From Bradyrhizobium genosp. L (GTDB lineage: Bacteria > Pseudomonadota > Alphaproteobacteria > Rhizobiales > Xanthobacteraceae), in contig NZ_CP061378.1 in NCBI RefSeq assembly GCF_015624485.1, forward strand, positions 372,001 to 436,000: a stretch of DNA of 64,000 nt, read 5' to 3'. The notes under the pieces were generated by a model, which did not search any database, had not been told where the DNA came from, and saw only the letters and a program-made list of their open reading frames with translations. Each line of letters opens with the position of its first letter. Within the stretch, counting starts at the first letter, position 1. This document shows positions 28,298 to 41,147 of the stretch, in pieces. Position numbers and translations under genes: made by a program.

Positions 28298-29013
28298 GTC
28301 GCGGATGATCCGTCGATGTGGCCGGAGCGCAGCCGCACCACGCGGTCGCAGCGTTGCGCCAGCGAGAGGTCGTGCGTTACCAGCACCAGGGTCATGCCGC
28401 GCTCGGCGTGCTTGGTGAACAGCAGATCGACGATCTGCTTGCCGGTCGCCTCATCGAGATTTCCGGTCGGCTCGTCGGCGACGAGGATCGCAGGATCCGG
28501 CGCGAGCGCACGCGCGATCGCGACGCGCTGCTGCTCGCCGCCGGAGAGTTGCGTCGGATAGTGATGCAGCCGTTCGCCGAGGCCGACCGATCGCAACTCC
28601 TGCGCGGCACGCGCTGCGGCGTCGGCATTGCCGGCGAGCTCGAGCGGCACCGCGACATTCTCCAGCGCCGTCATGGTCGGGATCAGATGGAACGACTGAA
28701 AGACGATGCCGACCTGGCGGCCGCGGAAACGCGCCAGCGCGTCCTCGTCGAGGGCATTGAACGAGGTGCCGTTGACAACCACTTCTCCGCTGTCAGGACG
28801 TTCCAGCCCCGCCATCACCATCAGCAGGGTCGACTTGCCCGAGCCCGACGGGCCGATCAGGCCGATCGCTTCACCCGCTGCCACACGAAGGCTGATATCT
28901 TTGAGGATATGAACCCTTGCCGCGCCGGTGCCGAGCGAGAGGTTGACGTTCCTGACGGCAATGGTGTCCGGCTCGACGCCGGTCAATGAAGAGGATTCGA
29001 TGATGCTGTCCAT
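28294..29013 (-). CDS. ABC transporter ATP-binding protein (YbbA family)
   Basis: A 239-residue LolD-type ATPase with Walker A GPSGSGKST, signature LSGGEQQRVAIARAL, Walker B ILVADEPTGNLD and a downstream VTHD switch His. It pairs with the FtsX-like permease. I chose the ATG at 29013 (MDSIIESSS); upstream in-frame residues would lie inside the tesA-like gene. Its 5' end overlaps the divergent esterase gene by about 11 bp. The same head-to-head gene order (ybbA/tesA) is known from E. coli. Confidence 0.92.
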   Translation of the reverse strand: MDSIIESSSLTGVEPDTIAVRNVNLSLGTGAARVHILKDISLRVAAGEAIGLIGPSGSGKSTLLMVMAGLERPDSGEVVVNGTSFNALDEDALARFRGRQVGIVFQSFHLIPTMTALENVAVPLELAGNADAAARAAQELRSVGLGERLHHYPTQLSGGEQQRVAIARALAPDPAILVADEPTGNLDEATGKQIVDLLFTKHAERGMTLVLVTHDLSLAQRCDRVVRLRSGHIDGSSAT

Positions 29014-29704
29014 GGCTCGGTCATATGGCACTTCCGCGGCTGCGGTCGAGGGCCGGTTGCGAATCTTCGTGCACATACTCGTGTTGCTTATGGGCTTGAT
29101 GACGGCGGCAAGCGCACAGACAACGTCTCCGGCGAAACCGATCAAGATGGTGGTGCTGGGCGATTCCTTGAGCGCCGGTTATGGCCTTCCGGCCGCCGCG
29201 GCGTTCCCGATCCGCCTGCAAAAGGCATTGGAAGCCAAGGGGATAAAGGTCGACATGATCAATGCCGGAGTGTCCGGCGATACCTCCTCGGGCGGCCGCG
29301 ACCGGGTCGATTGGTCGGTGCCCGACGGAACCGATGCGGTGATTCTCGAGCTCGGCGCCAACGATGCGCTGCGCGGCACCGATCCCGCGGTGACGCGCGG
29401 CGCGCTGACCGACATCATCACAAAGTTGAAGGCGCGCAAGATCGCGGTGCTGTTGTGCGGCATGCTCGCGCCGCCGAATTATGGCAGCGACTACGCAGCG
29501 AAGTTCAACACCATCTATCCCGATCTTGCGAAATCGTTAGGCGTGCCGTTGTATGCTTTCTTCCTCGACGGCGTCGCCGGCGATGCCAAGCTCAATCAGG
29601 CCGACGGCATGCATCCGACGGCCGACGGCGTCGACATCGTCGTGAAGAACATGCTGCCCACGGTGGAGGCATTTCTCGGCACATTATCGGCGCAACACAG
29701 TTGA
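29003..29704 (+). CDS. Periplasmic SGNH arylesterase/thioesterase (TesA-like)
   Basis: GDSL-type hydrolase of 233 residues with a signal peptide (HILVLLMGLMTAASAQ). The four SGNH blocks are present: GDSLSAGYGL with the catalytic Ser, the Gly block in VSGDTSSGG, the Asn block LGANDALRG and the C-terminal DGMHPTADG carrying Asp and His. The GAGGA ribosome site at 28991 best serves the ATG pair at 29000/29003. It may hydrolyse acyl-CoA or aryl esters, as E. coli TesA does. Confidence 0.9.
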   Translation: MLSMARSYGTSAAAVEGRLRIFVHILVLLMGLMTAASAQTTSPAKPIKMVVLGDSLSAGYGLPAAAAFPIRLQKALEAKGIKVDMINAGVSGDTSSGGRDRVDWSVPDGTDAVILELGANDALRGTDPAVTRGALTDIITKLKARKIAVLLCGMLAPPNYGSDYAAKFNTIYPDLAKSLGVPLYAFFLDGVAGDAKLNQADGMHPTADGVDIVVKNMLPTVEAFLGTLSAQHS

Positions 29705-29874
29705 AAATCAGGCCGTGCTCGGTACGACATCCGTAGGTTTACGACCCGTTAACGCGATATGCTTCGCAGAGTCATATAACTCGGGTACAAAAGAGAGGTC
29801 GGTGATTCGTCACCGGGGTTTGTAACAGGGCGCGGGCTCCCAAAACTCGCGCCACCGCATCGAGGATTGTAGCG

Positions 29875-30411
29875 ATGCCGCGTCTGTTCACTGGACTGGA
29901 GATCCCGGCCGAAATCGGCCAAACGCTCTCCAATTTGCGTGGCGGCCTTCCCGGCGCACGCTGGATCGATCCCGAAAATTATCACGTCACCTTGCGCTTC
30001 ATCGGCGATATCGATGGCATGTGGGCCAACGAGATCTCGTCGATGCTGTTTCGGGTGAACCGCAAGCCGTTCGAGGTCAAGCTGAAGGGCCTGTCGAGCT
30101 TCGGCGGACGCAAGCCACGCGCAGTGGTTGCTGCCGTCGAGCCGAGCCGGCCGCTGATCGAACTGCAGGCGGAGCTCGAGCGGATGATGCAGCGGATGGG
30201 GCTCGATCCCGAGGGGCGCAAATTCACGCCGCATGTGACGCTCGCGCGTCTGCATGACGCGTCGAGCCAGGACGTTGCGGATTATCTGTCCGTGCGCGGC
30301 TACTTTCCGTGCCGCACCTTCACGGCGGACCGCTTCGTGCTGTTCTCGTCGCGCGCATCGACCGGCGGCGGCCCCTATGTGGTCGAGGATGCCTACTCGC
30401 TCTGCGCGTAG
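29875..30411 (+). CDS. thpR: RNA 2',3'-cyclic phosphodiesterase
   Basis: 2H phosphoesterase of 178 residues with the two catalytic HxT motifs, YHVTLRFIG (His37) and PHVTLARL (His120), and the conserved opening RLFTGLEIP. The family (formerly 2'-5' RNA ligase) opens 2',3'-cyclic phosphates. The 170-bp gap before it contains AT-rich promoter-like sequence around 29750-29800. It ends 130 bp before zapE. Confidence 0.92.
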   Translation: MPRLFTGLEIPAEIGQTLSNLRGGLPGARWIDPENYHVTLRFIGDIDGMWANEISSMLFRVNRKPFEVKLKGLSSFGGRKPRAVVAAVEPSRPLIELQAELERMMQRMGLDPEGRKFTPHVTLARLHDASSQDVADYLSVRGYFPCRTFTADRFVLFSSRASTGGGPYVVEDAYSLCA

Positions 30412-30541
30412 GCCCGACCCAGGCGGCGCTTTACGGGCGCCCGGCCGGCTCAGCCGCGACATGCAAGGCGCGCTGTTGCATGCCGATCGGCAAAATTCAC
30501 GGCTTGCAATTTTCCGCGCGTTAGGGCCGTAAGGTGGGCTC

Positions 30542-31726
30542 ATGCTGTCCACCGCGCCCACCTCCTTCCTCGATCACTACAAGTCCCTGGTCGCCTCCGG
30601 CGCGATCGAGGCCGATCCGGCGCAGGCGCTGGCCGCCGAGGCATTCGGCGCGCTGGACGAGCGGCTCGCGAGCTACAAGCCGCAGCGCAAGCAGGGGCTG
30701 CTCGGGCGGCTGTTCGGCGGCGACAAGGACGACAAGCCGCGCGGGCTCTATGTCCATGGCGAGGTCGGCCGCGGCAAGACCATGCTGATGGACCTGTTCT
30801 TCCAGCAGAGCCCGGTCGAGCACAAGCGCCGCGCGCATTTCCACGAGTTCATGGCCGAGGCGCATGAGCGCATCTATGGCTACCGCCAGCAGATCGCCCG
30901 CGGCGAGATCGCGGATGGCGACGTGATCGCGCTCACCGCGCAAGCGATCTTCGACGAGGCCTGGCTGCTCTGCTTCGACGAATTCCACGTCACCGACATC
31001 GCGGATGCCATGATCCTCGGGCGGCTGTTCGCAAAGCTGTTCGAGCTCGGCACCGTCGTGGTCGCGACATCCAACGTCGCGCCCGACGATCTCTACAAGG
31101 GCGGGCTGAACCGGGCGCTGTTCCTGCCCTTCATCGCGCAGATCTCCGAGCATATGGACGTGCTGCGGCTCGATGCCCGCACCGACTTCCGGCTGGAAAA
31201 ACTGTTCGGCGTGAAGATGTGGCTGGTGCCCGATGACGCTGCGGCCGACGCCGCGCTCGACACGGCCTGGCGCAAATTGACCGGCAACGCGCCCTGCAAG
31301 GCGCGCGACATCGCGATCAAGGGACGGGTGCTGCACGTGCCGTGCTCGTCGCACGGCGTGGCGCGCTTCACGTTCGCGGACATTTGCGAGAAGCCGCTCG
31401 CCGCTTCCGATTATCTCCGCCTCGCGCGCGACTATCACACCATCCTGGTCGACCACATTCCGGCGATGGACTATGCCGAGCGCAACGCCGCCAAGCGCTT
31501 CATCTCGCTGATCGACACCCTCTATGACAATGCCGTGAAGCTGATGGCCTCGGCGGAGGCCGATCCGGTGTCGCTCTACCGCGCGGAAGACGGCGTCGAG
31601 GCGATGGAATTCAAGCGCACCTCCTCGCGCCTGATCGAAATGAGCTCGGAATCCTATTTGGCATTGCCGCACGGCCGGAAGGATTCCTCGGCCAGCGGAT
31701 CGAGCACAGGTCTGGTAGAGACATAA
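30542..31726 (+). CDS. zapE: Cell division ATPase ZapE (AFG1-like)
   Basis: AAA-type ATPase of 394 residues. Walker A is GEVGRGKT (73-80), Walker B is LLCFDEFHVTD (about 139-149) and an Arg-finger region lies near NRALFLPF. E. coli ZapE acts at the divisome and AFG1 homologues act on membrane protein quality. The length and LYVHGEVGRGKTMLMDLF match the family. It is followed by a palindromic repeat and then the TCA cluster. Confidence 0.92.
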   Translation: MLSTAPTSFLDHYKSLVASGAIEADPAQALAAEAFGALDERLASYKPQRKQGLLGRLFGGDKDDKPRGLYVHGEVGRGKTMLMDLFFQQSPVEHKRRAHFHEFMAEAHERIYGYRQQIARGEIADGDVIALTAQAIFDEAWLLCFDEFHVTDIADAMILGRLFAKLFELGTVVVATSNVAPDDLYKGGLNRALFLPFIAQISEHMDVLRLDARTDFRLEKLFGVKMWLVPDDAAADAALDTAWRKLTGNAPCKARDIAIKGRVLHVPCSSHGVARFTFADICEKPLAASDYLRLARDYHTILVDHIPAMDYAERNAAKRFISLIDTLYDNAVKLMASAEADPVSLYRAEDGVEAMEFKRTSSRLIEMSSESYLALPHGRKDSSASGSSTGLVET

Positions 31727-31729
31727 AGA

Positions 31730-31822
31730 CGTCATTTCGGGGCGATGCGCAGCATCGAACCCGGAATCTCGCGCCGCAATCTCCAGATTCCGGGTTCGCG
31801 CTTCGCGCGCCCCGGAATGACG
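31730..31822. repeat. Palindromic repeat, class C
   Basis: CGTCATTTCGGGGCG at the left and CGCCCCGGAATGACG at the right, with inner arms ACCCGGAATCT / AGATTCCGGGT. A related copy lies at 47402-47504. It is non-coding and lies between zapE and mdh. Confidence 0.75.
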
Positions 31823-31962
31823 GGAATGCCTCTGGCATGCCTGATCGAATTGCAGGCAGGGCCTCCAATCGGGCAGGCCCGCGACTTGAATGGATCATTC
31901 GAAAGGGATAACCACCCTTGCAACCGACTTCCCTCCCTCCTGCCACAAGTTCAAAGGACTGA

Positions 31963-32937
<975 letters not shown>

Positions 32938-32952
32938 TCTGACGTGGCTATG

Positions 32953-32984
32953 GCCCGATAGGCGGTTTCGATCGCCTGTCGGGC
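32953..32984 (+). promoter_or_regulatory. Hairpin between mdh and sucC
   Basis: GCCCGATAGGCG pairs with CGCCTGTCGGGC (one G-U pair) around an 8-nt loop. The missing T-run argues against a classic terminator. A TATGGTATG stretch near 33034 could be the -10 of a sucC promoter. Confidence 0.45.
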
Positions 32985-33099
32985 GCAAGGTGATGAAATT
33001 CCGGCGGATTTTACAGTTGCGCGAGCTTTGGTATATGGTATGCCAGCGTCAAGGCTGACCTGAAGTTTCGCCGCACGAGGGTTTTGGGAGCGTCGTTCC

Positions 33100-34296
<1,197 letters not shown>

Positions 34297-34298
34297 CG

Positions 34299-34775
34299 AT
34301 GGCCGATCATCTCGACGCGCCGACGCCGCTGGACGAACATCGCAAGCTCGCGGTGTTCGCCGGCGAGTGGAACGGCGAAGAGATGGTGCATCCGTCGCGC
34401 TGGACCGCAGGCGGCCCGGCGACCTCGCATGTGAGCGCGCGGATTGCGCTCAACGGCTTCTATCTGATCCAGGACAGCGTGCAGATGCGCGACGGCAAGG
34501 AGAGTTTTGCCACTCACGGCGTCTTCACCTACGACCGCGAGGATCGCGCCTACAGATTGTTCTGGCACGACTCGCTCGGCTACTACCCGCCGTCGCCGGC
34601 CTCCGGCGGCTGGGTCAACCAGTCGCTGATCCTGGTGCGCGGCTCGCTGCGCGGCAACGCGCGCCATGTCTACGAGGTCGTCGACGACAACACCTACAAC
34701 ATGAAGATCCAGTTCTCGCCTGACGCGGAAGGGTGGGCCGACGTGCTCACCGGCGTGTACCGGCGTATCCACTAA
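34299..34775 (+). CDS. DUF1579-like protein within the suc operon
   Basis: A 158-residue soluble beta-rich protein that I place, with moderate confidence, in the DUF1579 family (opening [16 protein letters not shown], later [15 protein letters not shown]). The fold of such proteins is lipocalin-like, but the function is unknown. It starts 2 bp after the sucC stop and ends 34 bp before sucD, so it is embedded in the operon and expressed with succinyl-CoA synthetase. Confidence 0.75.
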   Translation: MADHLDAPTPLDEHRKLAVFAGEWNGEEMVHPSRWTAGGPATSHVSARIALNGFYLIQDSVQMRDGKESFATHGVFTYDREDRAYRLFWHDSLGYYPPSPASGGWVNQSLILVRGSLRGNARHVYEVVDDNTYNMKIQFSPDAEGWADVLTGVYRRIH

Positions 34776-34809
34776 CCCCCTTCACCGCTCGTCTCGCGAA
34801 AGCATCCTC

Positions 34810-35691
34810 ATGTCCATCCTGATCGACAAGAACACCAAGGTCATCTGCCAGGGCTTCACCGGCAAGAACGGTACCTTCCATTCCGAAGCGGCGATCGCCT
34901 ACGGCACCAAGATGGTCGGCGGCGTGGCGCCGGGCAAAGGCGGCCAGACCCATCTCAACCTGCCGGTGTTCGACACCGTCGCGGAGGCGCGTGCCAGGAC
35001 CGGCGCCGACGCCAGCGTCGTCTACGTGCCGCCGCCGGGCGCGGCGGACGCGATCTGCGAGGCGATCGATGCCGAGATCCCGCTGATCGTCTGCATCACC
35101 GAAGGCATCCCGGTGCTCGACATGGTGCGGGTGAAGCGCTCGCTGTCCGGATCGAAGTCGCGCCTGATCGGGCCGAACTGCCCGGGCGTGATGACCGCGG
35201 GCGAATGCAAGATCGGCATCATGCCGGCCAACATCTTCAAGCCGGGCTCGGTCGGTATCGTCTCGCGCTCCGGCACGCTGACCTATGAGGCGGTGTTCCA
35301 GACCACCCAGGAAGGCCTCGGCCAGACCACCGCGGTCGGCATCGGCGGCGACCCGGTCAAGGGTACTGAGTTCATCGACGTGCTGGAGATGTTCCTGGCC
35401 GATGAGAAGACCAAGTCGATCGTCATGATCGGCGAGATCGGCGGCTCCGCCGAGGAAGACGCGGCCCAGTTCCTCAAGGACGAGGCCAAGCGCGGCCGCA
35501 AGAAGCCGATGGTCGGCTTCATCGCCGGCGTCACCGCCCCTCCCGGCCGCCGCATGGGCCATGCCGGCGCCATCATTTCCGGCGGCAAGGGTGACGCAGG
35601 TTCCAAGACCGCGGCGATGGAAGCTGCCGGTATCCGGGTGTCGCCGTCGCCGGCGCGGCTCGGGCACACCCTGGCCGAGATGCTGAAGTAA
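34810..35691 (+). CDS. sucD: Succinate--CoA ligase subunit alpha
   Basis: A 293-residue CoA-binding and phosphohistidine subunit of succinyl-CoA synthetase. [12 protein letters not shown], the CoA-loop region IGPNCPGVM and the catalytic His in MGHAGAII (about residue 247) are all present. A strong terminator follows, so sucA probably has its own promoter. Confidence 0.96.
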   Translation: MSILIDKNTKVICQGFTGKNGTFHSEAAIAYGTKMVGGVAPGKGGQTHLNLPVFDTVAEARARTGADASVVYVPPPGAADAICEAIDAEIPLIVCITEGIPVLDMVRVKRSLSGSKSRLIGPNCPGVMTAGECKIGIMPANIFKPGSVGIVSRSGTLTYEAVFQTTQEGLGQTTAVGIGGDPVKGTEFIDVLEMFLADEKTKSIVMIGEIGGSAEEDAAQFLKDEAKRGRKKPMVGFIAGVTAPPGRRMGHAGAIISGGKGDAGSKTAAMEAAGIRVSPSPARLGHTLAEMLK

Positions 35692-35718
35692 ACCCTTCGA
35701 GAGATCCGATGCGCCAAG

Positions 35719-35751
35719 CGGCGGTTCCAGCAGATGGAACCGCCGTTTTTT
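35719..35751 (+). terminator. Rho-independent terminator after sucD
   Basis: The 11-bp perfect stem CGGCGGTTCCA / TGGAACCGCCG with a 5-nt loop is followed by TTTTTT. It lies 27 bp after the stop and separates sucCD from sucA. Confidence 0.92.
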
Positions 35752-35932
35752 GTAGCCGCTACAGGCACAGCGCATCGCCCAAATGCTTTGAAATCAAATT
35801 CATTTCTTAGTTCTTTTAGGCAGGATTATCCGACCTAGATAGGGTAAAGGGTAACGATCCAGCCGGCCCGCTCCCAGACCGGCACTTGCGCCGTCAACTA
35901 CGCGCGAAACAAAAAATCACCAGGACTTCCCC

Positions 35933-38893
35933 ATGTCTCGTCAGGACGCGAACGCCGCTTTTGCCCTCTCATCGTTCCTGCAGGGTACCAACGCCGCCTA
36001 TATCGACGACCTCTACGCCCGCTTCGAGCAGGATCCGTCGTCCGTCGATGCCGAATGGCAGGATTTCTTCAAGAGCCTGAAGGACGCCCCCGCCGACGTA
36101 CAGAAGAACGCCGAGGGCGCTTCCTGGGGTCGCGACAACTGGCCGGTCACGCCGCGTGACGAGCTGACATCGGCGCTCGACGGCAATTGGGCCCAGGTCG
36201 AGAAGGCCGTCGGCACCAAGCTCGTCGCGAAGGCCCAGGCCAAGGGCGCCGAGCTGTCCGACGCCGAAGTTCATCAGGCGACCCGTGACTCGGTTCGCGC
36301 GCTGATGCTGATCCGCGCCTACCGGATGCGCGGCCACTTCCACGCCAAGCTTGATCCGCTCGGCATCGAGGCGCCGCGCGACCGGGAGGAGCTCGATCCG
36401 CGCTCCTACGGCTTCACGGAGGCCGATTTCGACCGCAAGATCTTCCTCGACCACGTGCTCGGCCTCGAATACGGCACGCTGCGCGAGATCGTGCAGATCT
36501 GCGAGCGCACCTACTGCCAGACGCTCGGCGTCGAGTTCATGCACATCTCGAATGCCGCGCAGAAGGCCTGGATCCAGGAGCGCATCGAAGGTCCGGACAA
36601 GGAGATCAGCTTCACGCCGGAAGGGCGTCGCGCCATCCTCAACAAGCTGATCGAGGCGGAAGGTTTCGAGAAGTTCTGCGACGTCAAGTTCACCGGCACC
36701 AAGCGCTTCGGCCTCGACGGTGCGGAATCGCTGATCCCGGCGCTCGAACAGATCATCAAGCGCGGCGGCAATCTCGGCGTGAAGGAGATCGTGGTCGGCA
36801 TGCCGCATCGCGGTCGCCTCAACGTGCTGACCCAGGTGATGGCCAAGCCGCACCGCGCGCTGTTCCATGAATTCAAGGGCGGCTCGGCCAACCCCGACGC
36901 GGTCGAAGGTTCCGGCGACGTCAAGTATCATCTCGGCGCCTCCTCGGACCGCGAGTTCGACGGCAACAAGATCCACCTCTCGCTGACCGCCAACCCGTCG
37001 CATCTCGAGATCGTCGATCCCGTCGTGCTCGGCAAGGTGCGGGCCAAGGAGGACCAGCATGGCGATCCGCCGGATCAACGCATCTCCGTGCTGCCGCTGC
37101 TGATGCATGGCGACGCGGCGTTCGCGGGCCAGGGCGTGGTGGCGGAATGCTTCAGCCTGTCGGACCTCAAGGGCTATCGCACCGGCGGCTCGCTGCATTT
37201 CATCGTCAACAACCAGATCGGCTTCACCACCTATCCGCGCTACTCGCGCTCCTCGCCCTATCCGTCCGACGTCGCGAAGATGATCGACGCGCCGATCTTC
37301 CATGTGAATGGCGACGATCCGGAAGCCGTGGTGTTCGCGGCGAAGGTCGCGATCGAGTTCCGGCAGAAGTTCCACAAGCCGGTCGTCATCGACATGTTCT
37401 GCTACCGTCGCCACGGCCACAACGAGGGCGACGAACCGGCGTTCACCCAGCCGGTGATGTACAAGAAGATCGCCTCGCATCCGACCACGCTGGAAATCTA
37501 CGCCAAGCGTCTGGTCGCCGAGGGCGTGCTCACCGAAGGCGAGGTCGAGAAAGCCAAGGCCGACTGGCGCGCCCGGCTCGACGCCGAGCTCGAGGCCGGT
37601 TCGGGCTACAAGCCGAACAAGGCCGACTGGCTCGACGGCAAGTGGGCAGGCTTCAAATCGGCCGATCAGGAAGAGGACGCGCGCCGCGGCGTCACCGGCG
37701 TCGGTGTCGCCGTGCTCAAGGAGATCGGCCGCAAGATCACCAAGGTGCCGGATGGTTTCCGGGTTCACCGCACGATCCAGCGCTTCCTGGACAGCCGCGC
37801 CAAGGCGATCGATACCGGTGTCGGCCTCGACTGGGCGACCGGCGAGGCGCTGGCGTTTTGCACGCTGCTGGAGGAAGGCCATCACGTGCGGCTGTCCGGC
37901 CAGGATTCCGAACGCGGCACTTTCTCGCAGCGTCATTCGGTGCTGATCGACCAGGAAGACGAGAGCCGCTACACCCCGTTCAATCATCTCGGCGGCGACC
38001 ACACCGGCCACTACGAGGTCATCAACTCGCTGCTGTCGGAAGAAGCGGTGCTCGGCTTCGAATACGGTTACTCACTGGCCGAACCGAACGCGCTGACGAT
38101 GTGGGAAGCGCAGTTCGGCGACTTCGCCAACGGCGCCCAGGTGCTGTTCGACCAGTTCATCTCCTCGGGCGAACGCAAATGGCTGCGCATGTCGGGCCTG
38201 GTCTGCCTGCTGCCGCACGGCTACGAAGGGCAGGGGCCGGAGCACTCGTCGGCGCGGCTCGAGCGTTATCTGCAGATGTGCGCCGAAGACAACATGCAGG
38301 TGGTCTATCCGACCACGCCCGCCAACTACTTCCACGTGCTGCGGCGCCAGCTGCATCGCGAGATTCGCAAACCGCTGATCCTGATGACGCCGAAGTCGCT
38401 GCTGCGCCACAAGCGCGCGGTGTCGCGGCTCGACGAGCTCGGCGAGGGCAAGACCTTCCACCGCATCCTGTACGATGACGCCCAGATGCAGCCGGACGAG
38501 GCGATCAAGCTGAAGGGCGACGACAAGATCCGTCGCGTCGTGCTGTGTTCGGGCAAGGTGTATTACGACCTTTACGAGGAGCGCGAGAAGCGCGGCATCG
38601 ACGACATCTACCTGATGCGCGTCGAGCAGCTCTATCCGGTGCCGCTGAAGGCGCTGGTGCAGGAGCTCGGCCGCTTCAAGGGCGCCGAGGTGGTGTGGTG
38701 CCAGGAAGAGCCGCGCAACATGGGCGGCTGGCACTTCATCGAGCCCTATCTCGAATGGGTGCTGAACCAGATCAACGCGCCGAACAAGCGTCCGCGCTAT
38801 GCCGGCCGTCCGGCTTCGGCGGCCACGGCCACCGGCCTGATGTCGAAACATCTGGCGCAGCTCAAGGCGCTGCTCGACGATGCACTGAACTAA
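35933..38893 (+). CDS. sucA: 2-oxoglutarate dehydrogenase E1 component
   Basis: Thiamine-diphosphate decarboxylase of 986 residues, the E1 of the 2-oxoglutarate dehydrogenase complex. The N-terminal E2-docking segment (SSFLQGTNAAYIDDLY) is followed by the catalytic core with GMPHRGRLNVL, the ThDP/Mg region NNQIGFTT and the C-terminal EEPRNMGGW. The 180 bp upstream after the sucD terminator contain AT-rich promoter-like sequence (about 35790-35850). Confidence 0.96.
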   Translation: MSRQDANAAFALSSFLQGTNAAYIDDLYARFEQDPSSVDAEWQDFFKSLKDAPADVQKNAEGASWGRDNWPVTPRDELTSALDGNWAQVEKAVGTKLVAKAQAKGAELSDAEVHQATRDSVRALMLIRAYRMRGHFHAKLDPLGIEAPRDREELDPRSYGFTEADFDRKIFLDHVLGLEYGTLREIVQICERTYCQTLGVEFMHISNAAQKAWIQERIEGPDKEISFTPEGRRAILNKLIEAEGFEKFCDVKFTGTKRFGLDGAESLIPALEQIIKRGGNLGVKEIVVGMPHRGRLNVLTQVMAKPHRALFHEFKGGSANPDAVEGSGDVKYHLGASSDREFDGNKIHLSLTANPSHLEIVDPVVLGKVRAKEDQHGDPPDQRISVLPLLMHGDAAFAGQGVVAECFSLSDLKGYRTGGSLHFIVNNQIGFTTYPRYSRSSPYPSDVAKMIDAPIFHVNGDDPEAVVFAAKVAIEFRQKFHKPVVIDMFCYRRHGHNEGDEPAFTQPVMYKKIASHPTTLEIYAKRLVAEGVLTEGEVEKAKADWRARLDAELEAGSGYKPNKADWLDGKWAGFKSADQEEDARRGVTGVGVAVLKEIGRKITKVPDGFRVHRTIQRFLDSRAKAIDTGVGLDWATGEALAFCTLLEEGHHVRLSGQDSERGTFSQRHSVLIDQEDESRYTPFNHLGGDHTGHYEVINSLLSEEAVLGFEYGYSLAEPNALTMWEAQFGDFANGAQVLFDQFISSGERKWLRMSGLVCLLPHGYEGQGPEHSSARLERYLQMCAEDNMQVVYPTTPANYFHVLRRQLHREIRKPLILMTPKSLLRHKRAVSRLDELGEGKTFHRILYDDAQMQPDEAIKLKGDDKIRRVVLCSGKVYYDLYEEREKRGIDDIYLMRVEQLYPVPLKALVQELGRFKGAEVVWCQEEPRNMGGWHFIEPYLEWVLNQINAPNKRPRYAGRPASAATATGLMSKHLAQLKALLDDALN

Positions 38894-38910
38894 CGATCTC
38901 CACCAAGACC

Positions 38911-38951
38911 ATGCCCCGCCTTGTGCGCAATTGCGCACTGGAGCGGGGCAT
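38911..38951. repeat. Cruciform-type palindrome between sucA and odhB
   Basis: Outer arms ATGCCCCGC / GCGGGGCAT enclose a perfect 16-bp inner palindrome GTGCGCAATTGCGCAC. It has no T-run and looks like another dispersed repeat. Confidence 0.65.
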
Positions 38952-39070
38952 CCGGTATCCCGGGTCATCCAGCGCAAAAGCTGTCGTCACGGAGTACCGG
39001 ATCGTTCGCATTTGGCGAGCGGTGGCCGTACAAGTTTTACGACCGCAGGGTTGATCTGAGGAAAAAGACC

Positions 39071-40309
<1,239 letters not shown>

Positions 40310-40382
40310 GGTCGTCTCGCGTGTGACGCCCGCGAGGCGCGGGTGTCACGATCGGTTGGGTAAACAAAGTTTGGGGATCAAT

Positions 40383-41132
40383 GTGACGGACAAGGTCGTT
40401 GTCATCACCGGCGGCAGCCGCGGCATCGGCCGCGCCGCCGCGCTCGCCGTTGCCGCGCGCGGCTATCGCGTCGTGGTCGGCTATGCCAGCAACAAGGACG
40501 CTGCCGACGAGGTGGTCGCCCAGATCTCGGCCTGCAACGGTAACGCCATCGCGGTGAAATGCGATGTTGCCGAGGAAGGCGATATCCTCGAACTGTTCAA
40601 GGCTGCGGACAAGTTCGGCACGCTGGGCGCTCTGGTCAACAATGGCGGCATCGTCGGCAAGAGCGGCGTGCGCGTCGACGAGATGTCGGCCGAGCGCATC
40701 CAGCGCGTGCTGGCGGTCAACGTCACCGGCTCCATGCTTTGCGCGCGCGAAGCGGTGAAGCGGATGTCGACCAGGCACGGCGGCAAGGGCGGCGTCATCG
40801 TCAACTTGTCCTCGGTCGCGGCCAGGCTCGGCGCGCCCAACACCTATGTCGATTACGCGGCCTCCAAGGGCGCGATCGATTCGTTCACCGTCGGCCTCGG
40901 TCATGAAGTCGCGGGCGAGGGCATCCGCGTTGCGGGCATTCGTCCCGGCCTGATCGACACCGACATCCACGCCGCGGGCGGTGAGCCCGATCGTGCGCAT
41001 CGGCTCGCGCACATGGTCCCGATGAAGCGGGTGGGACAGGCCGAAGAAATCGCAAACGCCATCGTCTGGCTGATCTCGGACGAGGCTTCCTATGTCACCA
41101 GTGCGATCCTCGACGTGTCGGGCGGTCGCTAG
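40383..41132 (+). CDS. SDR-family oxidoreductase within the odh operon
   Basis: Short-chain dehydrogenase of 249 residues with cofactor motif TGGSRGIGRA (about 9-18), NNGG, catalytic Ser in NLSSVAA and Y-x3-K in DYAASKG. The substrate is unknown. A GTG at 40383 preceded by GGGGA is the best start. It lies 74 bp after odhB and 15 bp before lpdA, so it is part of the operon without being a known part of the complex. Confidence 0.88.
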   Translation: MTDKVVVITGGSRGIGRAAALAVAARGYRVVVGYASNKDAADEVVAQISACNGNAIAVKCDVAEEGDILELFKAADKFGTLGALVNNGGIVGKSGVRVDEMSAERIQRVLAVNVTGSMLCAREAVKRMSTRHGGKGGVIVNLSSVAARLGAPNTYVDYAASKGAIDSFTVGLGHEVAGEGIRVAGIRPGLIDTDIHAAGGEPDRAHRLAHMVPMKRVGQAEEIANAIVWLISDEASYVTSAILDVSGGR

Positions 41133-41147
41133 CTACAGGATCCAATC

